From Albimonas donghaensis (GTDB lineage Bacteria > Pseudomonadota > Alphaproteobacteria > Rhodobacterales > Rhodobacteraceae), in NCBI RefSeq assembly GCF_900106695.1, contig NZ_FNMZ01000004.1:1-64000 (forward strand): DNA of 64,000 nt, in the 5' to 3' direction. Positions 9,554 to 18,349 of the stretch are shown piece after piece (the first letter of the stretch is position 1; each line of letters starts with the position of its first letter). The notes beneath the pieces were generated by a model. It was not told the origin of the DNA, did not search any database, and was given only the letters and a program-made list of their open reading frames with translations. Position numbers and translations under genes: made by a program.

Positions 9554-10939
9554 TCATCCGCTCGCGGGCTGCGGAGCCCTCCCGGTTTCAAGCCAGGTCA
9601 GCAGCAGGCCCCGCATCCGCTCCGAAGGGATGAACAGCTCGACCGGCTCGTCGTTGCGGATTGCCGACCGCCAGATCCATTGGACCATCTCCGAGAGCGC
9701 ATAGGCTTCGGCGTTGAAGGGCAGGCCTCCCGCCGCGCAGTGGTTGGCCAGCACCGGGAGGGGGAAGATGTTCGCGAGGTAGGCGAGGGAGGTCTTGTGG
9801 GCATGTTCGTTGGTCGCCCTGGCGTTGACCGGGATGAAGCCCCGCGTGTAGCCCTCGCCCTGCAGCGCTTCGCGGTGGTCTTTGAAGGTGGTCCAGGCAT
9901 TCACGCGGGATTTCGTCTTCGCGACCGTCCTGAAGTAGTATGTGGCCGCGCCCCGGAGCTTCTTTGCCTCGACATACCCATTGTCACTGTCCCGCTTCAG
10001 CCAACTGGACGACAACGGCTGTGAGCGGCGCGCTCCGGGCTTCTGACGGGGGCTGCCGACCCGGTTCGACTCGCCGTCGTATATCTCGAGGTTCCGAGCG
10101 ATCTGAGCCAGCCGCGGACGGTCATCCACCGCGCTGCGGTCCATCAGCCTGCCCTCGTGCACCGTCTTCCGCGCCCACCGAACCCCATGCGAACGGAACC
10201 AGCTCTCCATCAGCGACCCCTCGAACAGGTAGGTGAGGACGAAGACCTCGGCGAAGGGCTCCAGGGCGCTGATCGGGAACTCCCAGATCAATGGACCCGC
10301 GGGGCTTTGGTGGAGGCTGCCTTGGATGCAGAGGCCCCGCTCCGTCGAGAACTTGCCGTAGTAAGCTGATGAGCCTGCGTCGTTCCAAGTGAGCCGGCCC
10401 CGGTCATCTCCGACCCTCATCAGGCCTCCGCCAAACAGCAGCTTGCGGTCGCCCGGCGTGATTTTGAATTCCTCCACCGTGGTCAGGGCCTCGTCGATGA
10501 TCAGGACATAGCGACGCCTGCGGACCAACTCGACATGCTCGGGCGTCAAGGCCCGGAACAGGGCGTGGGTCGTGCAGATGTTCTCTCCCGAAGCGAGAAG
10601 CTCCAGCAGGTGGTCGGCCTTGCGGCAGCCGAGCTGGAGCGGTTGACGGAACCCGACGGTCGGGCATGACCGGATGACCCGCTCTACTTCTTTCAGCAGA
10701 GGGGCGACGTAGATGTAGCGCGTCGCGTCGACCTCGCCGAGAAGCCGCCGGCCTTTGGCGCGCGTGACCTCGTCTTCGAGTTTCTTCATCATCCAGGTCG
10801 TCTTTCCCGACCCCATGATGGCGTCGACCACGGTAATCTCGGGCATGGGCTTGGAAGGACGGGAGTGGGGGTGGGGGTGCATGGTGGAGGTGATCATCTT
10901 GGTCCGATCATTGAATGTGGTTGGGGTGACCTGACCCAC
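9554..10939 (-). CDS. Phage/plasmid-type SF2-like P-loop ATPase
   Basis: Putative helicase-like ATPase of a type found in phages and plasmids. It has an N-terminal Walker A (IMGSGKTTW, about residues 41-49), a Walker B with DEAL (LIIDEALTTVEEF, about 147-159), and a C-terminal block with NARATNEHAHKTSLAYLANI and the SEMVQWIWRSAIR motif (residues about 380-440), which I associate with mobile-element replication proteins. The start is uncertain: the Met before ITVVDAIMGSGKT (10846) would place Walker A near the N-terminus as is usual, and Met at 10897 is another option. No replication initiator or capsid gene accompanies it, so it is probably a fragment of a lost mobile element rather than part of a working phage. 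Confidence 0.75.
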   Translation of the reverse strand: MGQVTPTTFNDRTKMITSTMHPHPHSRPSKPMPEITVVDAIMGSGKTTWMMKKLEDEVTRAKGRRLLGEVDATRYIYVAPLLKEVERVIRSCPTVGFRQPLQLGCRKADHLLELLASGENICTTHALFRALTPEHVELVRRRRYVLIIDEALTTVEEFKITPGDRKLLFGGGLMRVGDDRGRLTWNDAGSSAYYGKFSTERGLCIQGSLHQSPAGPLIWEFPISALEPFAEVFVLTYLFEGSLMESWFRSHGVRWARKTVHEGRLMDRSAVDDRPRLAQIARNLEIYDGESNRVGSPRQKPGARRSQPLSSSWLKRDSDNGYVEAKKLRGAATYYFRTVAKTKSRVNAWTTFKDHREALQGEGYTRGFIPVNARATNEHAHKTSLAYLANIFPLPVLANHCAAGGLPFNAEAYALSEMVQWIWRSAIRNDEPVELFIPSERMRGLLLTWLETGRAPQPASG

Positions 10940-12220
10940 CAGAACCCCGTCGTCCCCCTCCTTCCTCTTCTAAGGATGGGGGTCGTATCTCCCTCAAATC
11001 ATTTGGGAAATTTGATCACGGTCGGGTTCGGAAGAGCACGAAACCCGCGTCGCTCGGCAAGCCGCATGACGGGGCTGCTCAAGGGAAGGGTCGCCTCGGC
11101 CGCCGATCAGGGCGAGGAGGTGCTGGTGGCTTCTGTAGTCGTTGGTGCGGAGTAATGAACCATCGACGCCTGCATCACCGGACTTCGGTCACCCCGGTCG
11201 CTGCCCTCAGAGGGTGTCGACCCGGTCCCTTGGCTGGATCGAGGCAATGATGGAGGGGGTCGGGGAGCCATGGGGCGAGGGACCATGCGCCAGCCTGCGG
11301 CCCGGATGCGGGAGAGGGGGCAGCCGACATTCGCGCCGGCGGGGCGTCTGCTTGATGGCCGCCCCAGCGCCCATGTGTCGGGGTTGGCGGCATCTGCGGC
11401 CGAGCTGATGCGCCTTTGAGCTGCGCCGGAAGCTGGGATGAGGGGGGGCGGGATGTCGGAGGCATCCGCCGGCGGGTCCGTCAGATCTGGTCGGTGGGGA
11501 CGCTCGTCCCCCGATGCGGGCGGAATGTGCACGGTAGTCGACGTGGCCCTCGGCTGACGGCACCGTCTTGCTGCCGCTCATCTGCGGATGTCGGGATGTC
11601 GGAGGCGCTGTCGCCGGCCGAGAAGGTGGAGCCGGTCCTCCTGATCAAGCTGCGTCCCCAACATCAGCAGTCCATCCATGGTCCCGCCCGCCTCGCGCTG
11701 GGAAGCCCCCAAAGGCCCTTCCAGATGCCAGCCTCCCAGTTCCGCGTCTCGCTTGCAAAGCGCCCTCCTGATGGCGCTGAGGGCCTCTTGCGGGGCCTTC
11801 GGGCGGCGACGGCCTGACCACTGGCCTGTCGGCTCAACTGCGCATCTGGCGTCGTGATCGGCGCTGCGCACGGGCAATGGAATTGAAGTGCCTGAGCGTT
11901 TCCGCTATGAGGTCCGTGACGGACAACAAGGTGAATTGTGCCACATCATGTCGATTTTCTATTGAATATCAGTTGCTTAGGCTTTTGAGCGAAGAGTCCC
12001 TGTCTCTCCGCCACCATGCCCGCCTGACGGCATGAAACCACATTAATAGCCGGAACCGGGCGCGATAGCGGCCCTCAGTTCGTCCCTCACCTTTACGGTG
12101 GGAGCGATCTGAGCCATCGCGCGCGCCCGTGCGCATCACGTGACATTCACGAGTGCGAATACCTAGTTCCGCGCACCTCAAGTCGGGCTGTTGACTGCCC
12201 CCCCTTGGGAATCGTCGCGC
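10940..12220. other. 1.3-kb region without recognisable genes
   Basis: Several short open frames occur on both strands, but they are compositionally biased and overlap each other. None shows a domain, a convincing ribosome site or a neighbour relationship. A noticeably AT-richer patch lies at about 11870-12010. The region sits between the phage-like ATPase and the IS remnant and looks like decayed mobile DNA. Confidence 0.5.
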
Positions 12221-12445
12221 CTCGGCTCTGGCCCCATGAGCGGGAGCCTCCTGACGGCTCGGATTCGATTCATCGTCCGAGAGGAGGAGGTTTCGCTGCG
12301 CCGTCACGACCTGAGCGACCGGGAATGCGCGATCCATCCAGCCGCCGCCGCCGCCGCAGAAGTCTCACGGCGTGCCGCGGGTGGACGAACAGCGGGTGAT
12401 CCTCGGCATCCTGCGGCGATTGCGGGCCGGAACGACGTAGCGGGG
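12221..12445 (+). mobile_element. Decayed left end of an IS5-family element
   Basis: This stretch aligns with the left end and transposase start of the intact element at 60870-61709. The leader segment TCCGAGAGGAGGAGG is shared. CGCCGTCACGA then GACCGGGAATG follow, and GGCGTGCCGCGGGTGGA further on. The transposase ATG is replaced by CTG and indels break the frame. Similarity fades after about 12445, so only about the first quarter of the element remains. Confidence 0.8.
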
Positions 12446-12647
12446 GCCAAGCGATCGCGGAAGTCGGTCCGCGCAGGTTATGGATCCTGGCGAGGACGCC
12501 GACGCGCGATTCCCCTAGTGTCGCCGTCACCGCGAGGTCCCCGAACGGACCACGCGACAACGCCTCGAGACCATCGACGCCGCCCAATGCGCGCCGAGAG
12601 CCCGAGTCCGGCGCAGCCCGCGCCGCAGCAAGGGAAGGAGCCCCCCG

Positions 12648-13103
12648 ATGAGCCAGGACCACACCCCCGTCGACCTGTTCGCCCCCGAGACCCTCGGCGC
12701 CCGGCTGGTCGAAGAAATGTCCGACGCGCTGGTCGTCTCCGACCGCGAGGGCGCGATCCGGGTCTGGAACAAGGCGGCCGAGCGCATCTTCGGCTTTTCC
12801 GAAGCCGAAGCTCTGGGCGAAAGCCTGGACATCATCACGCCCGAGCGGCTGCGCGCCCGCCACTGGCAAGGCTACGACCAGACCATGCGCACCGGGCGGA
12901 CGCGCTACGGGGCCGGCGACCTGCTGTCGGTTCCCGCGATCCGCAAGGACGGGCGCACGATCTCGGTGCAGTTCTCGATCCTGCCGCTGACCGACGCGGA
13001 GGGCGAAATGCAGGGCGTGGCCGCCATCATGCGCGACGTCACCGACGACTTCGCCGAGCGCAAGGCGCTGCGCGCCGAACTGGCGCGACTGAAGCGCGGC
13101 TGA
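12648..13103 (+). CDS. PAS domain protein
   Basis: A 151-aa stand-alone PAS sensor domain. Residues about 17-140 show the PAS pattern: a DALVVSDREGAIRVWNKAAE strand/helix opening, a GFSEAEALGES helix, and the closing PAC-like strands (RKDGRTISVQF and GVAAIMRDVTD). A short C-terminal helix (residues 135-151) could mediate dimerisation. There is no output domain, so it probably binds a small ligand or cofactor and acts through a partner; none is adjacent. No haem- or flavin-binding cysteine is evident. The ATG at 12648 is preceded by GGAAGGAG. It is the first core-looking gene to the right of the island. Confidence 0.85.
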   Translation: MSQDHTPVDLFAPETLGARLVEEMSDALVVSDREGAIRVWNKAAERIFGFSEAEALGESLDIITPERLRARHWQGYDQTMRTGRTRYGAGDLLSVPAIRKDGRTISVQFSILPLTDAEGEMQGVAAIMRDVTDDFAERKALRAELARLKRG

Positions 13104-13115
13104 CCTCCGCTCGCC

Positions 13116-13160
13116 CACACGGACGCTGGCCCCACGGACGCTTGTCCCACGGACGCTTGC
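13116..13160. repeat. Three tandem 15-bp repeats
   Basis: Units at 13116, 13131 and 13146 follow the pattern CCCACGGACGCTTGT, the first being more divergent. They lie just after the PAS gene stop and have no visible coding role. Confidence 0.7.
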
Positions 13161-13392
13161 CAGCGGGACAGGGCGCGGTCTTGCGTCGCCGTCGTCACGG
13201 CGGCGGCGGGCTTGACCCGCCCCATGCCGGGGACCTATCGCTCGCCCGAAGGCCGCGATGGCGTCGCGCCTCGACAACGCCAGCGGGCGGGGCGTGCCGC
13301 ATCCCCCCTCCGCGTCGGTCGCCCCCGGTTTCGTCCTGAACGCCCGGATGCCCCGCCCTGTTCCGGCGGGGGTCGAGCATGGAGTCGTGGCG

Positions 13393-14346
13393 ATGACCCT
13401 TGTCCTCCGCTTTCCGTTCCTTTCGTTTCGCGGCGCCGCGGGCGTCGATCCGGGCATGATCTTCATGACCGCCGCGATGCTGCTGCTGCCGGTCGGCGAC
13501 ACCCTGTCCAAGCTGCTGGCCGCCGAGATGGACCCGCTGGCCGTGACCTTGTTCCGGCTGCTGGCCCAGGGGGCCTTTCTGTTGCCGGCGGCGGCGCTCC
13601 TGCACGGGCGGGGCGCCGGTTTCGCGTTCACGCGCGGGGCCGTCCTCTCGGGCTGCCTTGTGGCGGGAATGCTGGCCAGCCTGATCTCGGCCTTCGCGGT
13701 GATGCCCATCGCCACCGCCATCGCGATCTTTTTCGTCGAGCCGCTGCTGCTGACCCTGCTGGCCGGCCCTCTGCTGGGGGAGCCGCCGGGGCCGCGCCGG
13801 CTGGCGGCGGTGGCGGTCGGCCTGCTGGGCGCGCTGGTCGTGATCCGGCCCGGCGGCGCCGATTTCGGCCCCGCCATGCTGCTGCCGCTGATCGCCGCGA
13901 CCTGCTACGCGCTCAACATGGTCGTGCTGCGCAAGGCCGGCGCCCATACGCCGGTGCTGAACCTGCAATGCGGCGCGACCCTGGTCGCCGCGGGGATCTC
14001 CCTGCTGGCCGTGGGCGCCCTGGCGACATTCGGCGACATCCGCCTGCCGCTGACCACCCTGCCCGGCTGGAGCTGGTGGGCGATCGCCGGCTCGGGTCTC
14101 TGCGCCGCGCTGAGCTTCGCGCTGATCGGCGAGGCCTTCCGGCGGACCGAAGCGCGCACGCTGGCGCCGTTCCAGTATCTCGAGATCCTGGGCGCCACGG
14201 CGATGGGCTTCCTGGTCTTCGGCGACTTCCCCGACGCCGCCACCTGGCTGGGGGTGGCGATCATCCTGGGCTCGGGCCTCTATATCGTGCAGCGGGAGCG
14301 TCGCATTCACCGCCCCCCCGCGCCCCGGGCCGCCGGCCGGTCCTGA
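13393..14346 (+). CDS. EamA/DMT-superfamily transporter
   Basis: Inner-membrane transporter of about ten helices in two EamA repeats. Typical features are the opening helix with PVGDTLSKLLA, the LFRLLAQ segment after helix 1, the AIFFVEPLLLTLLAG stretch closing the first half, and FQYLEILGATAMGFLVFGDF in the second half. The substrate cannot be told from sequence; relatives export amino acids or metabolites. ATG 13393 (MTLVLRFPF) is preferred because the open frame upstream encodes a low-complexity, non-family leader; ATG 13456 (MIFMTAAML) is also possible. It is convergent with the TRAP large permease, with a hairpin between them. Confidence 0.88.
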   Translation: MTLVLRFPFLSFRGAAGVDPGMIFMTAAMLLLPVGDTLSKLLAAEMDPLAVTLFRLLAQGAFLLPAAALLHGRGAGFAFTRGAVLSGCLVAGMLASLISAFAVMPIATAIAIFFVEPLLLTLLAGPLLGEPPGPRRLAAVAVGLLGALVVIRPGGADFGPAMLLPLIAATCYALNMVVLRKAGAHTPVLNLQCGATLVAAGISLLAVGALATFGDIRLPLTTLPGWSWWAIAGSGLCAALSFALIGEAFRRTEARTLAPFQYLEILGATAMGFLVFGDFPDAATWLGVAIILGSGLYIVQRERRIHRPPAPRAAGRS

Positions 14347-14350
14347 ACGT

Positions 14351-14372
14351 CCGGCGTCCGCCTCGACGCCGG
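14351..14372. terminator. Bidirectional hairpin between convergent genes
   Basis: CCGGCGTC / GACGCCGG, an 8-bp perfect stem with a 6-base loop, placed between the stops of the EamA gene and dctM. There is no clear U tract on either strand. Confidence 0.5.
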
Positions 14373-14387
14373 CCGCCGTTCCGGAGC

Positions 14388-15695
14388 TCAGCCGATCAGC
14401 GCGGGAAGGAAAGTGACGATCTCGGGGAACAGGACCAGCAGGACCCCGATCACCAGGTCGACGACCAGGAACCACACGATTCCGCGGAAGATGCCCGAAA
14501 GCGGGATCAGGTCGCCGACCACGCCCTTGATGACGAACACGTTCATGCCGACCGGGGGCGTGACCATGCCCACCTCGAGCAGCTTGGTCAGGAACACGCC
14601 GAACCAGATCAGCGACCAGCCCGCGTCGCCCACGATCGGCAGCACGATGGGCAGGGTCAGCAGCATCGCCCCGATCGGCTCCAGGAACATGCCCAGCACC
14701 AGGTAGATCAGGGCGATGCCCAGCACGATCATCACCGGGTCCGCCCCGAAGCCGGTCACCGCCTCGGTCAGGAACACCCCCGCCCCGCTGAGCGCCAGGA
14801 ACCGGATCAGCAGCGCCGCGCCGCAGCCGATGATGAACAGCGTCGCCGTGGTCATCAGCGTCTCGCGGATCGCGTCGATGAAGGCGCTCCGGGTGAGGCT
14901 GCGGGTGACGAGCGCGATCAGGGTCGAGAAGGTCGCGCCGAGCGCGCCGGCCTCGGTCGGCGTGAAGAAGCCGCCGAACAGGCCCCCGAAGATCAGCGCG
15001 ATCAGCGCCGCGATCGGGGCCACGTCGCGAAAGGCGGCGAAGCGCATCCGCCAGGTCACCTCCTCCTCCACCCGCGGGGCGAGGGAGGGATCGAGCGTCA
15101 CGCGCACGACGATCAGCGCCGCGTAGCCCAGCGCCGTGATCAGCCCGACGACGGCGCCGCCCAGGAACAGCTGGCCGATAGAGACCTGCGCGATCATCCC
15201 GTAGAGGATCATCAGGATCGAGGGCGGGATCAGCGCGCCCAGCGTCCCCGCGACGGCGAGCGAGCCGGTGGCCAGCCGCGCGTCGTAGCCGTAGCGCGTC
15301 ATCTCGGGGATCGCGATGCGCCCCATCGCGGCCGAACAGGCGACCGACGAGCCCGCCACCGCCGCGAAGCCCGCCGCCCCGAAGATCGAGGCGATGGCCA
15401 GGCCCCCCGGCAGCGCCGAGGTCCACAGCCGCGCGAAGCGGAACAGCCCCGCGGTCAGCCCGGCCGCGAAGCAGATGTAGCCCATCATCAGGAACATCGG
15501 GATCGAGCTCATCGTCCAGGTCGCGGCGAAGGTGTAGGGGACCAGCGACAGCGTCCCCCAGGCCGCGCGCTCGCCCCCCACGATCCACAGGCCCGCGAAG
15601 GAGACGGCGATCAGCGCGAAGGCGATCGGCACGCGCATCGCCACCAGGACGAACAGGATCGCCACGCCGGTCAGGCCGATTTCGATATTGCTCAT
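14388..15695 (-). CDS. dctM: TRAP transporter large permease (DctM)
   Basis: Membrane subunit that carries out sodium-driven uptake of a carboxylate delivered by the periplasmic binding protein. At 435 aa it has about 12 hydrophobic segments and family landmarks: an N-terminal GLTGVAILFVLVAMRVPIAF helix, the FRFARLWTSALPGGLAIASI loop, and the C-terminal TPPVGMNVFVIKG motif. It is the last gene of the operon flavin reductase - dctP - dctQ - dctM, 34 bases after dctQ. The substrate is unknown; the neighbouring acyl-CoA ligase and beta-oxidation genes suggest an organic acid that is activated to its CoA ester. Confidence 0.95.
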   Translation of the reverse strand: MSNIEIGLTGVAILFVLVAMRVPIAFALIAVSFAGLWIVGGERAAWGTLSLVPYTFAATWTMSSIPMFLMMGYICFAAGLTAGLFRFARLWTSALPGGLAIASIFGAAGFAAVAGSSVACSAAMGRIAIPEMTRYGYDARLATGSLAVAGTLGALIPPSILMILYGMIAQVSIGQLFLGGAVVGLITALGYAALIVVRVTLDPSLAPRVEEEVTWRMRFAAFRDVAPIAALIALIFGGLFGGFFTPTEAGALGATFSTLIALVTRSLTRSAFIDAIRETLMTTATLFIIGCGAALLIRFLALSGAGVFLTEAVTGFGADPVMIVLGIALIYLVLGMFLEPIGAMLLTLPIVLPIVGDAGWSLIWFGVFLTKLLEVGMVTPPVGMNVFVIKGVVGDLIPLSGIFRGIVWFLVVDLVIGVLLVLFPEIVTFLPALIG

Positions 15696-15729
15696 GTCGG
15701 AAAGGTCCGGTGTCGGGCGGGGGACGGGC

Positions 15730-16233
15730 TCATTTCGGCGGCGCGAGCCGGCCCAGCGCGTATTCCAGCAGGCGCAGGGCGCTGATCAGGGTCATCAGCG
15801 CGCATCCCGCCGGCAGCAGGAAATAGCTCGGCCAGGTGGGGATGCGGGTCCCGAACTCGACCGAGAAACTGTTGATCCTCCACTTGGTCAGCGCGTCGAG
15901 CGAGGCGCTCCAGGTCAGCAGCGCGAAGACCGCGACGGCGATCAGCAGGGCGAAACCGGCCATGTGGCGCTGCGCGCGGGGCGGCGCGAGATGGGCGGCC
16001 GCGTCCATCGAGATGTGCCCGTCGATCGCCTGCGCATAGGCCAACGGCAGGAACGCGCAGGCCACCATGTAATAGTCCGAGACGATCAGCGTCGTCCCCG
16101 GCAGCGGGCGGCTGAGGAAGGGGCGGGTAAGCACGTCCAGCGAGACGTGAAGCATCATCAGCACCACCGCGATCCCCGCGACGATCATGGCGAGGGTCAC
16201 GAGGCGGTTGGTCACGGCGAAGACGGTCTTCAT
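15730..16233 (-). CDS. dctQ: TRAP transporter small permease (DctQ)
   Basis: Small membrane subunit of the tripartite transporter, 167 aa with four predicted helices. It carries the family-type region around residues 45-70 with the helix holding YYMVACAFLPLAYAQ and the following HISMD motif. It lies between dctP and dctM and pairs with DctM to form the membrane complex. A pair of strong stem-loops separates it from dctP, so it is probably translated from a less abundant part of the transcript. Confidence 0.92.
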   Translation of the reverse strand: MKTVFAVTNRLVTLAMIVAGIAVVLMMLHVSLDVLTRPFLSRPLPGTTLIVSDYYMVACAFLPLAYAQAIDGHISMDAAAHLAPPRAQRHMAGFALLIAVAVFALLTWSASLDALTKWRINSFSVEFGTRIPTWPSYFLLPAGCALMTLISALRLLEYALGRLAPPK

Positions 16234-16275
16234 CCCGTAGCTCCGGGCAGGTCAGGGTCCGCGGGAAACGGCGGG

Positions 16276-16334
16276 CGCGGCGGCCGTCCGGGCCGCCGCG
16301 ACTGTCGAGGGGGGGCGCGGCGACCGCCGCGCCC
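16276..16334 (-). promoter_or_regulatory. Two strong stem-loops between dctP and dctQ
   Basis: Stem 1: CGCGGCGGCC / GGCCGCCGCG (16276-16300), a 10-bp stem with a 5-base loop. Stem 2: GGGCGCGGC / GCCGCGCCC (16313-16334), a 9-bp stem with a 4-base loop, starting 9 bases after the dctP stop. Such hairpins commonly stabilise the binding-protein mRNA or partly terminate transcription, giving more binding protein than permease; that role here is inferred. Confidence 0.65.
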
Positions 16335-16343
16335 GAGGGGGGC

Positions 16344-17483
16344 TCAGTTCAGGCCGTAGGTCGCGTAGTCGACCTTCGCCAGGACCTCGGTCCACAGCAG
16401 ATCGGCCAGGGCCGCCTGGTCGGTGGGGTCGAGCGGATCGGTCAGACCCTTCCACTTCGCCAGCAGCTCCTGGAACGTCGCGGCCTTGGCCTCGGCGTCC
16501 CGCACGCCGTACTGCTCGGAATAGAGCTGCACGATGGTGTCCACATCGGCGCGGGTGAAGGCGGCGGTCGCCTCGACCAGCGAGGCGTCGGGCTCGTGCA
16601 CCTCGATCCCCATCTCGCGGGCCCTGGCCAGGTCGGTCCGCGCCTGGCGGACATAGGCGGTGGACATGAAGGCGGCCGTCTCGGCCATGCCGCGGGCCAT
16701 CATCTCGCGCTGCTCGACGCTCAGGTCGGCCCAGTAGCCCAGGTTGAAATGGCCGATGCCCGTGCCCCCGAAGGTGCCGCCGGGAACCGCGAGGGTGATC
16801 CCCTTCACCACGTCGAAGAGCGAGAAGTTCGACATCTCGCCCACCGCGTTCACGGTGCAGTCGATCAGGCCCTGGTTCAGCCCGTCATACATCTCGTTGC
16901 CCGAGATCGAGGAGGCCGTGGCCCCCATCGCCTCGGTCCAGCGCCGGAACGTGTTGGTCGAGGAGCGCAGGACCTTGCCCGCGACGTCGTCCAGGGTCGT
17001 CAGCGGCTCGCGGCACAGCAGCGAGAACTGCGTGCCCGGCGCCGTGGCCAGATAGACCTGGTTCTGCGCCGCGATCTGCATGCGGCAGTCGGGGCAGTTG
17101 AAGATGATGTATTCCATCATCGCCCCGGCCATCGCCGCCGCGATCGAGGTCGGCTGGCCGTCGATATTGGCGGCCATCGACAGGTCGGCGGGGAAGTTCG
17201 CCTCCGAGAACTCGTTCTGGAAATAGGGCGTCAGCACCATCGACACGTCCGCCACGCCCGAGGTCAGCCCCGGAGAGGCCTGGCGCAGGTCGAGCAGCGT
17301 CAGGGCGAAGACCTCGGCCTCGATCTCCGAATTCGCCTCGACGTATTCGGCGAAGTGGTCGTAGGTCGCGCCGATGATCGACTGCGCCGGATAACCGTGG
17401 GCGATGCGCAGGCTCTGGGCGCCGGCGGGCGCGGCGGCGAGGCCTGCCGTCAGCGCGGCGGCGAGCGTAAGGGTCCGTTTCAT
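16344..17483 (-). CDS. dctP: TRAP transporter substrate-binding protein (DctP)
   Basis: Periplasmic solute receptor of a TRAP transporter, 379 aa with a clear Sec signal peptide (MKRTLTLAAALTAGLAAAPAGAQ). Mature-domain landmarks include SLRIAHGYPAQS at the N-terminus and a C-terminal region with LWTEVLAKVDYATYGLN. Cysteines at CPDC and LLCREP suggest a disulfide-bearing variant. The ATG shares one base with the stop of the upstream flavin reductase gene (TGATG), so the two are translationally coupled. It belongs to the operon controlled from the iclR divergent region. Confidence 0.93.
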   Translation of the reverse strand: MKRTLTLAAALTAGLAAAPAGAQSLRIAHGYPAQSIIGATYDHFAEYVEANSEIEAEVFALTLLDLRQASPGLTSGVADVSMVLTPYFQNEFSEANFPADLSMAANIDGQPTSIAAAMAGAMMEYIIFNCPDCRMQIAAQNQVYLATAPGTQFSLLCREPLTTLDDVAGKVLRSSTNTFRRWTEAMGATASSISGNEMYDGLNQGLIDCTVNAVGEMSNFSLFDVVKGITLAVPGGTFGGTGIGHFNLGYWADLSVEQREMMARGMAETAAFMSTAYVRQARTDLARAREMGIEVHEPDASLVEATAAFTRADVDTIVQLYSEQYGVRDAEAKAATFQELLAKWKGLTDPLDPTDQAALADLLWTEVLAKVDYATYGLN

Positions 17484-18154
17484 CAATTCCTCCCGGGTAG
17501 GTCGTTCTTGTCCGCGCCGGCTTCGGCCGGCCGCAGGCTCCAGTCCGCCGGGTTCAGCCGGCGGAGCTGGAAGAGATCGGACGTGCGCGCGTACCAGCCC
17601 GGGTTGTGCAGGCGGGAGACGAGGGCGAGCGTGGCGGTGTCCACCCGCATCCGCTCGACGTCGAGCAGCGCGTCGCGGATATGCATCGCCACGATCTCGC
17701 CCAGCGCGATGCCCTGCGCCTCGCCCAGCGGGATCGCCTGGAACAGGCGGCATTCGAAGGCGACCGGCGCCGCGAGGATCCGCGGCGCGGCCACGAGATC
17801 GCCGGGCCGGGTCTCCAGCCCCGCCTGAAACAGCTCGTCGACCTCGGGGCCGAAATCCATCGCGGTGACGTTCATCGCCTCCAGCAACGGCTCGTCCACG
17901 AGGTGAACGATGAACGCCTGCGTCTCGAGGATGTTGGCCCAGCTGTCCTTCCCCGACGCGGGGCCGCGCGGCTCGAAGCCCAGCGCGAGCAGCGGCGGGG
18001 TCGATTGCAGGCAGTTGAAGAAGCTGAACGGCGCGGCGTTCGCCCGTCCCTGCCCGTCCAGGCTGGTGGCCAGCGCGATCGGCCGCGGCGTGACGGTCGC
18101 GGTCAGCAGCTTGTAGCGATCGCGCTCCGACAGGGTTTCGAAGTCCAGCCGCAC
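17483..18154 (-). CDS. Flavin reductase-like FMN-binding protein
   Basis: A 223-aa protein of the flavin reductase-like split-barrel family, which binds FMN and uses NAD(P)H to supply reduced flavin or act as an oxidoreductase. Family landmarks: TATVTPRPIALATS near residue 16, the NAAPFSFFNCLQSTPPLLALGF strands near 36-57, and a central DTxxN-like region with WANILETQAFIVHLV. The GTG start at 18154 has AGGGAGG 7 bases upstream; no ATG fits. It is the first gene of the TRAP operon, coupled to dctP by TGATG. It may support a monooxygenase step on the imported substrate, but no oxygenase subunit is present in the window. Confidence 0.85.
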   Translation of the reverse strand: MRLDFETLSERDRYKLLTATVTPRPIALATSLDGQGRANAAPFSFFNCLQSTPPLLALGFEPRGPASGKDSWANILETQAFIVHLVDEPLLEAMNVTAMDFGPEVDELFQAGLETRPGDLVAAPRILAAPVAFECRLFQAIPLGEAQGIALGEIVAMHIRDALLDVERMRVDTATLALVSRLHNPGWYARTSDLFQLRRLNPADWSLRPAEAGADKNDLPGRN

Positions 18155-18215
18155 GGCGGCGCCTCCCTGATGCGTTTCCTCTGGCGACCCGATTCCGGGC
18201 GTTTTGCGCAATCTA

Positions 18216-18232
18216 GTTTCGCTGGGCGAAAC
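18216..18232. promoter_or_regulatory. Probable IclR-family operator (divergent promoter region)
   Basis: GTTTCGC-TGG-GCGAAAC, a perfect 7-bp inverted repeat with a 3-base spacer in the divergent region between the TRAP operon (start 18154) and iclR (start 18350). A near-identical site occurs at 22913-22929 upstream of the acyl-CoA ligase gene. Confidence 0.7.
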
Positions 18233-18349
18233 ATGCAATAAACAAACGCGGCTGATTGCGGAGCCGTTCGCCGCGTCGCGCGGTCGGTGGCGAAATCCTT
18301 TCGGTTGGACGATGATGCCGTTCCAGCGACGGACCGAGGGAAGGACGCG

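Noticed and set aside
10940-12220. Several 90-140-aa open frames
   Set aside because: Mutually overlapping, low-complexity, no ribosome site or recognisable family.
13212-15785. 857-aa open frame overlapping the EamA and dctM genes
   Set aside because: Spans two convergent real genes and is Arg/Gly/Asp-rich noise.
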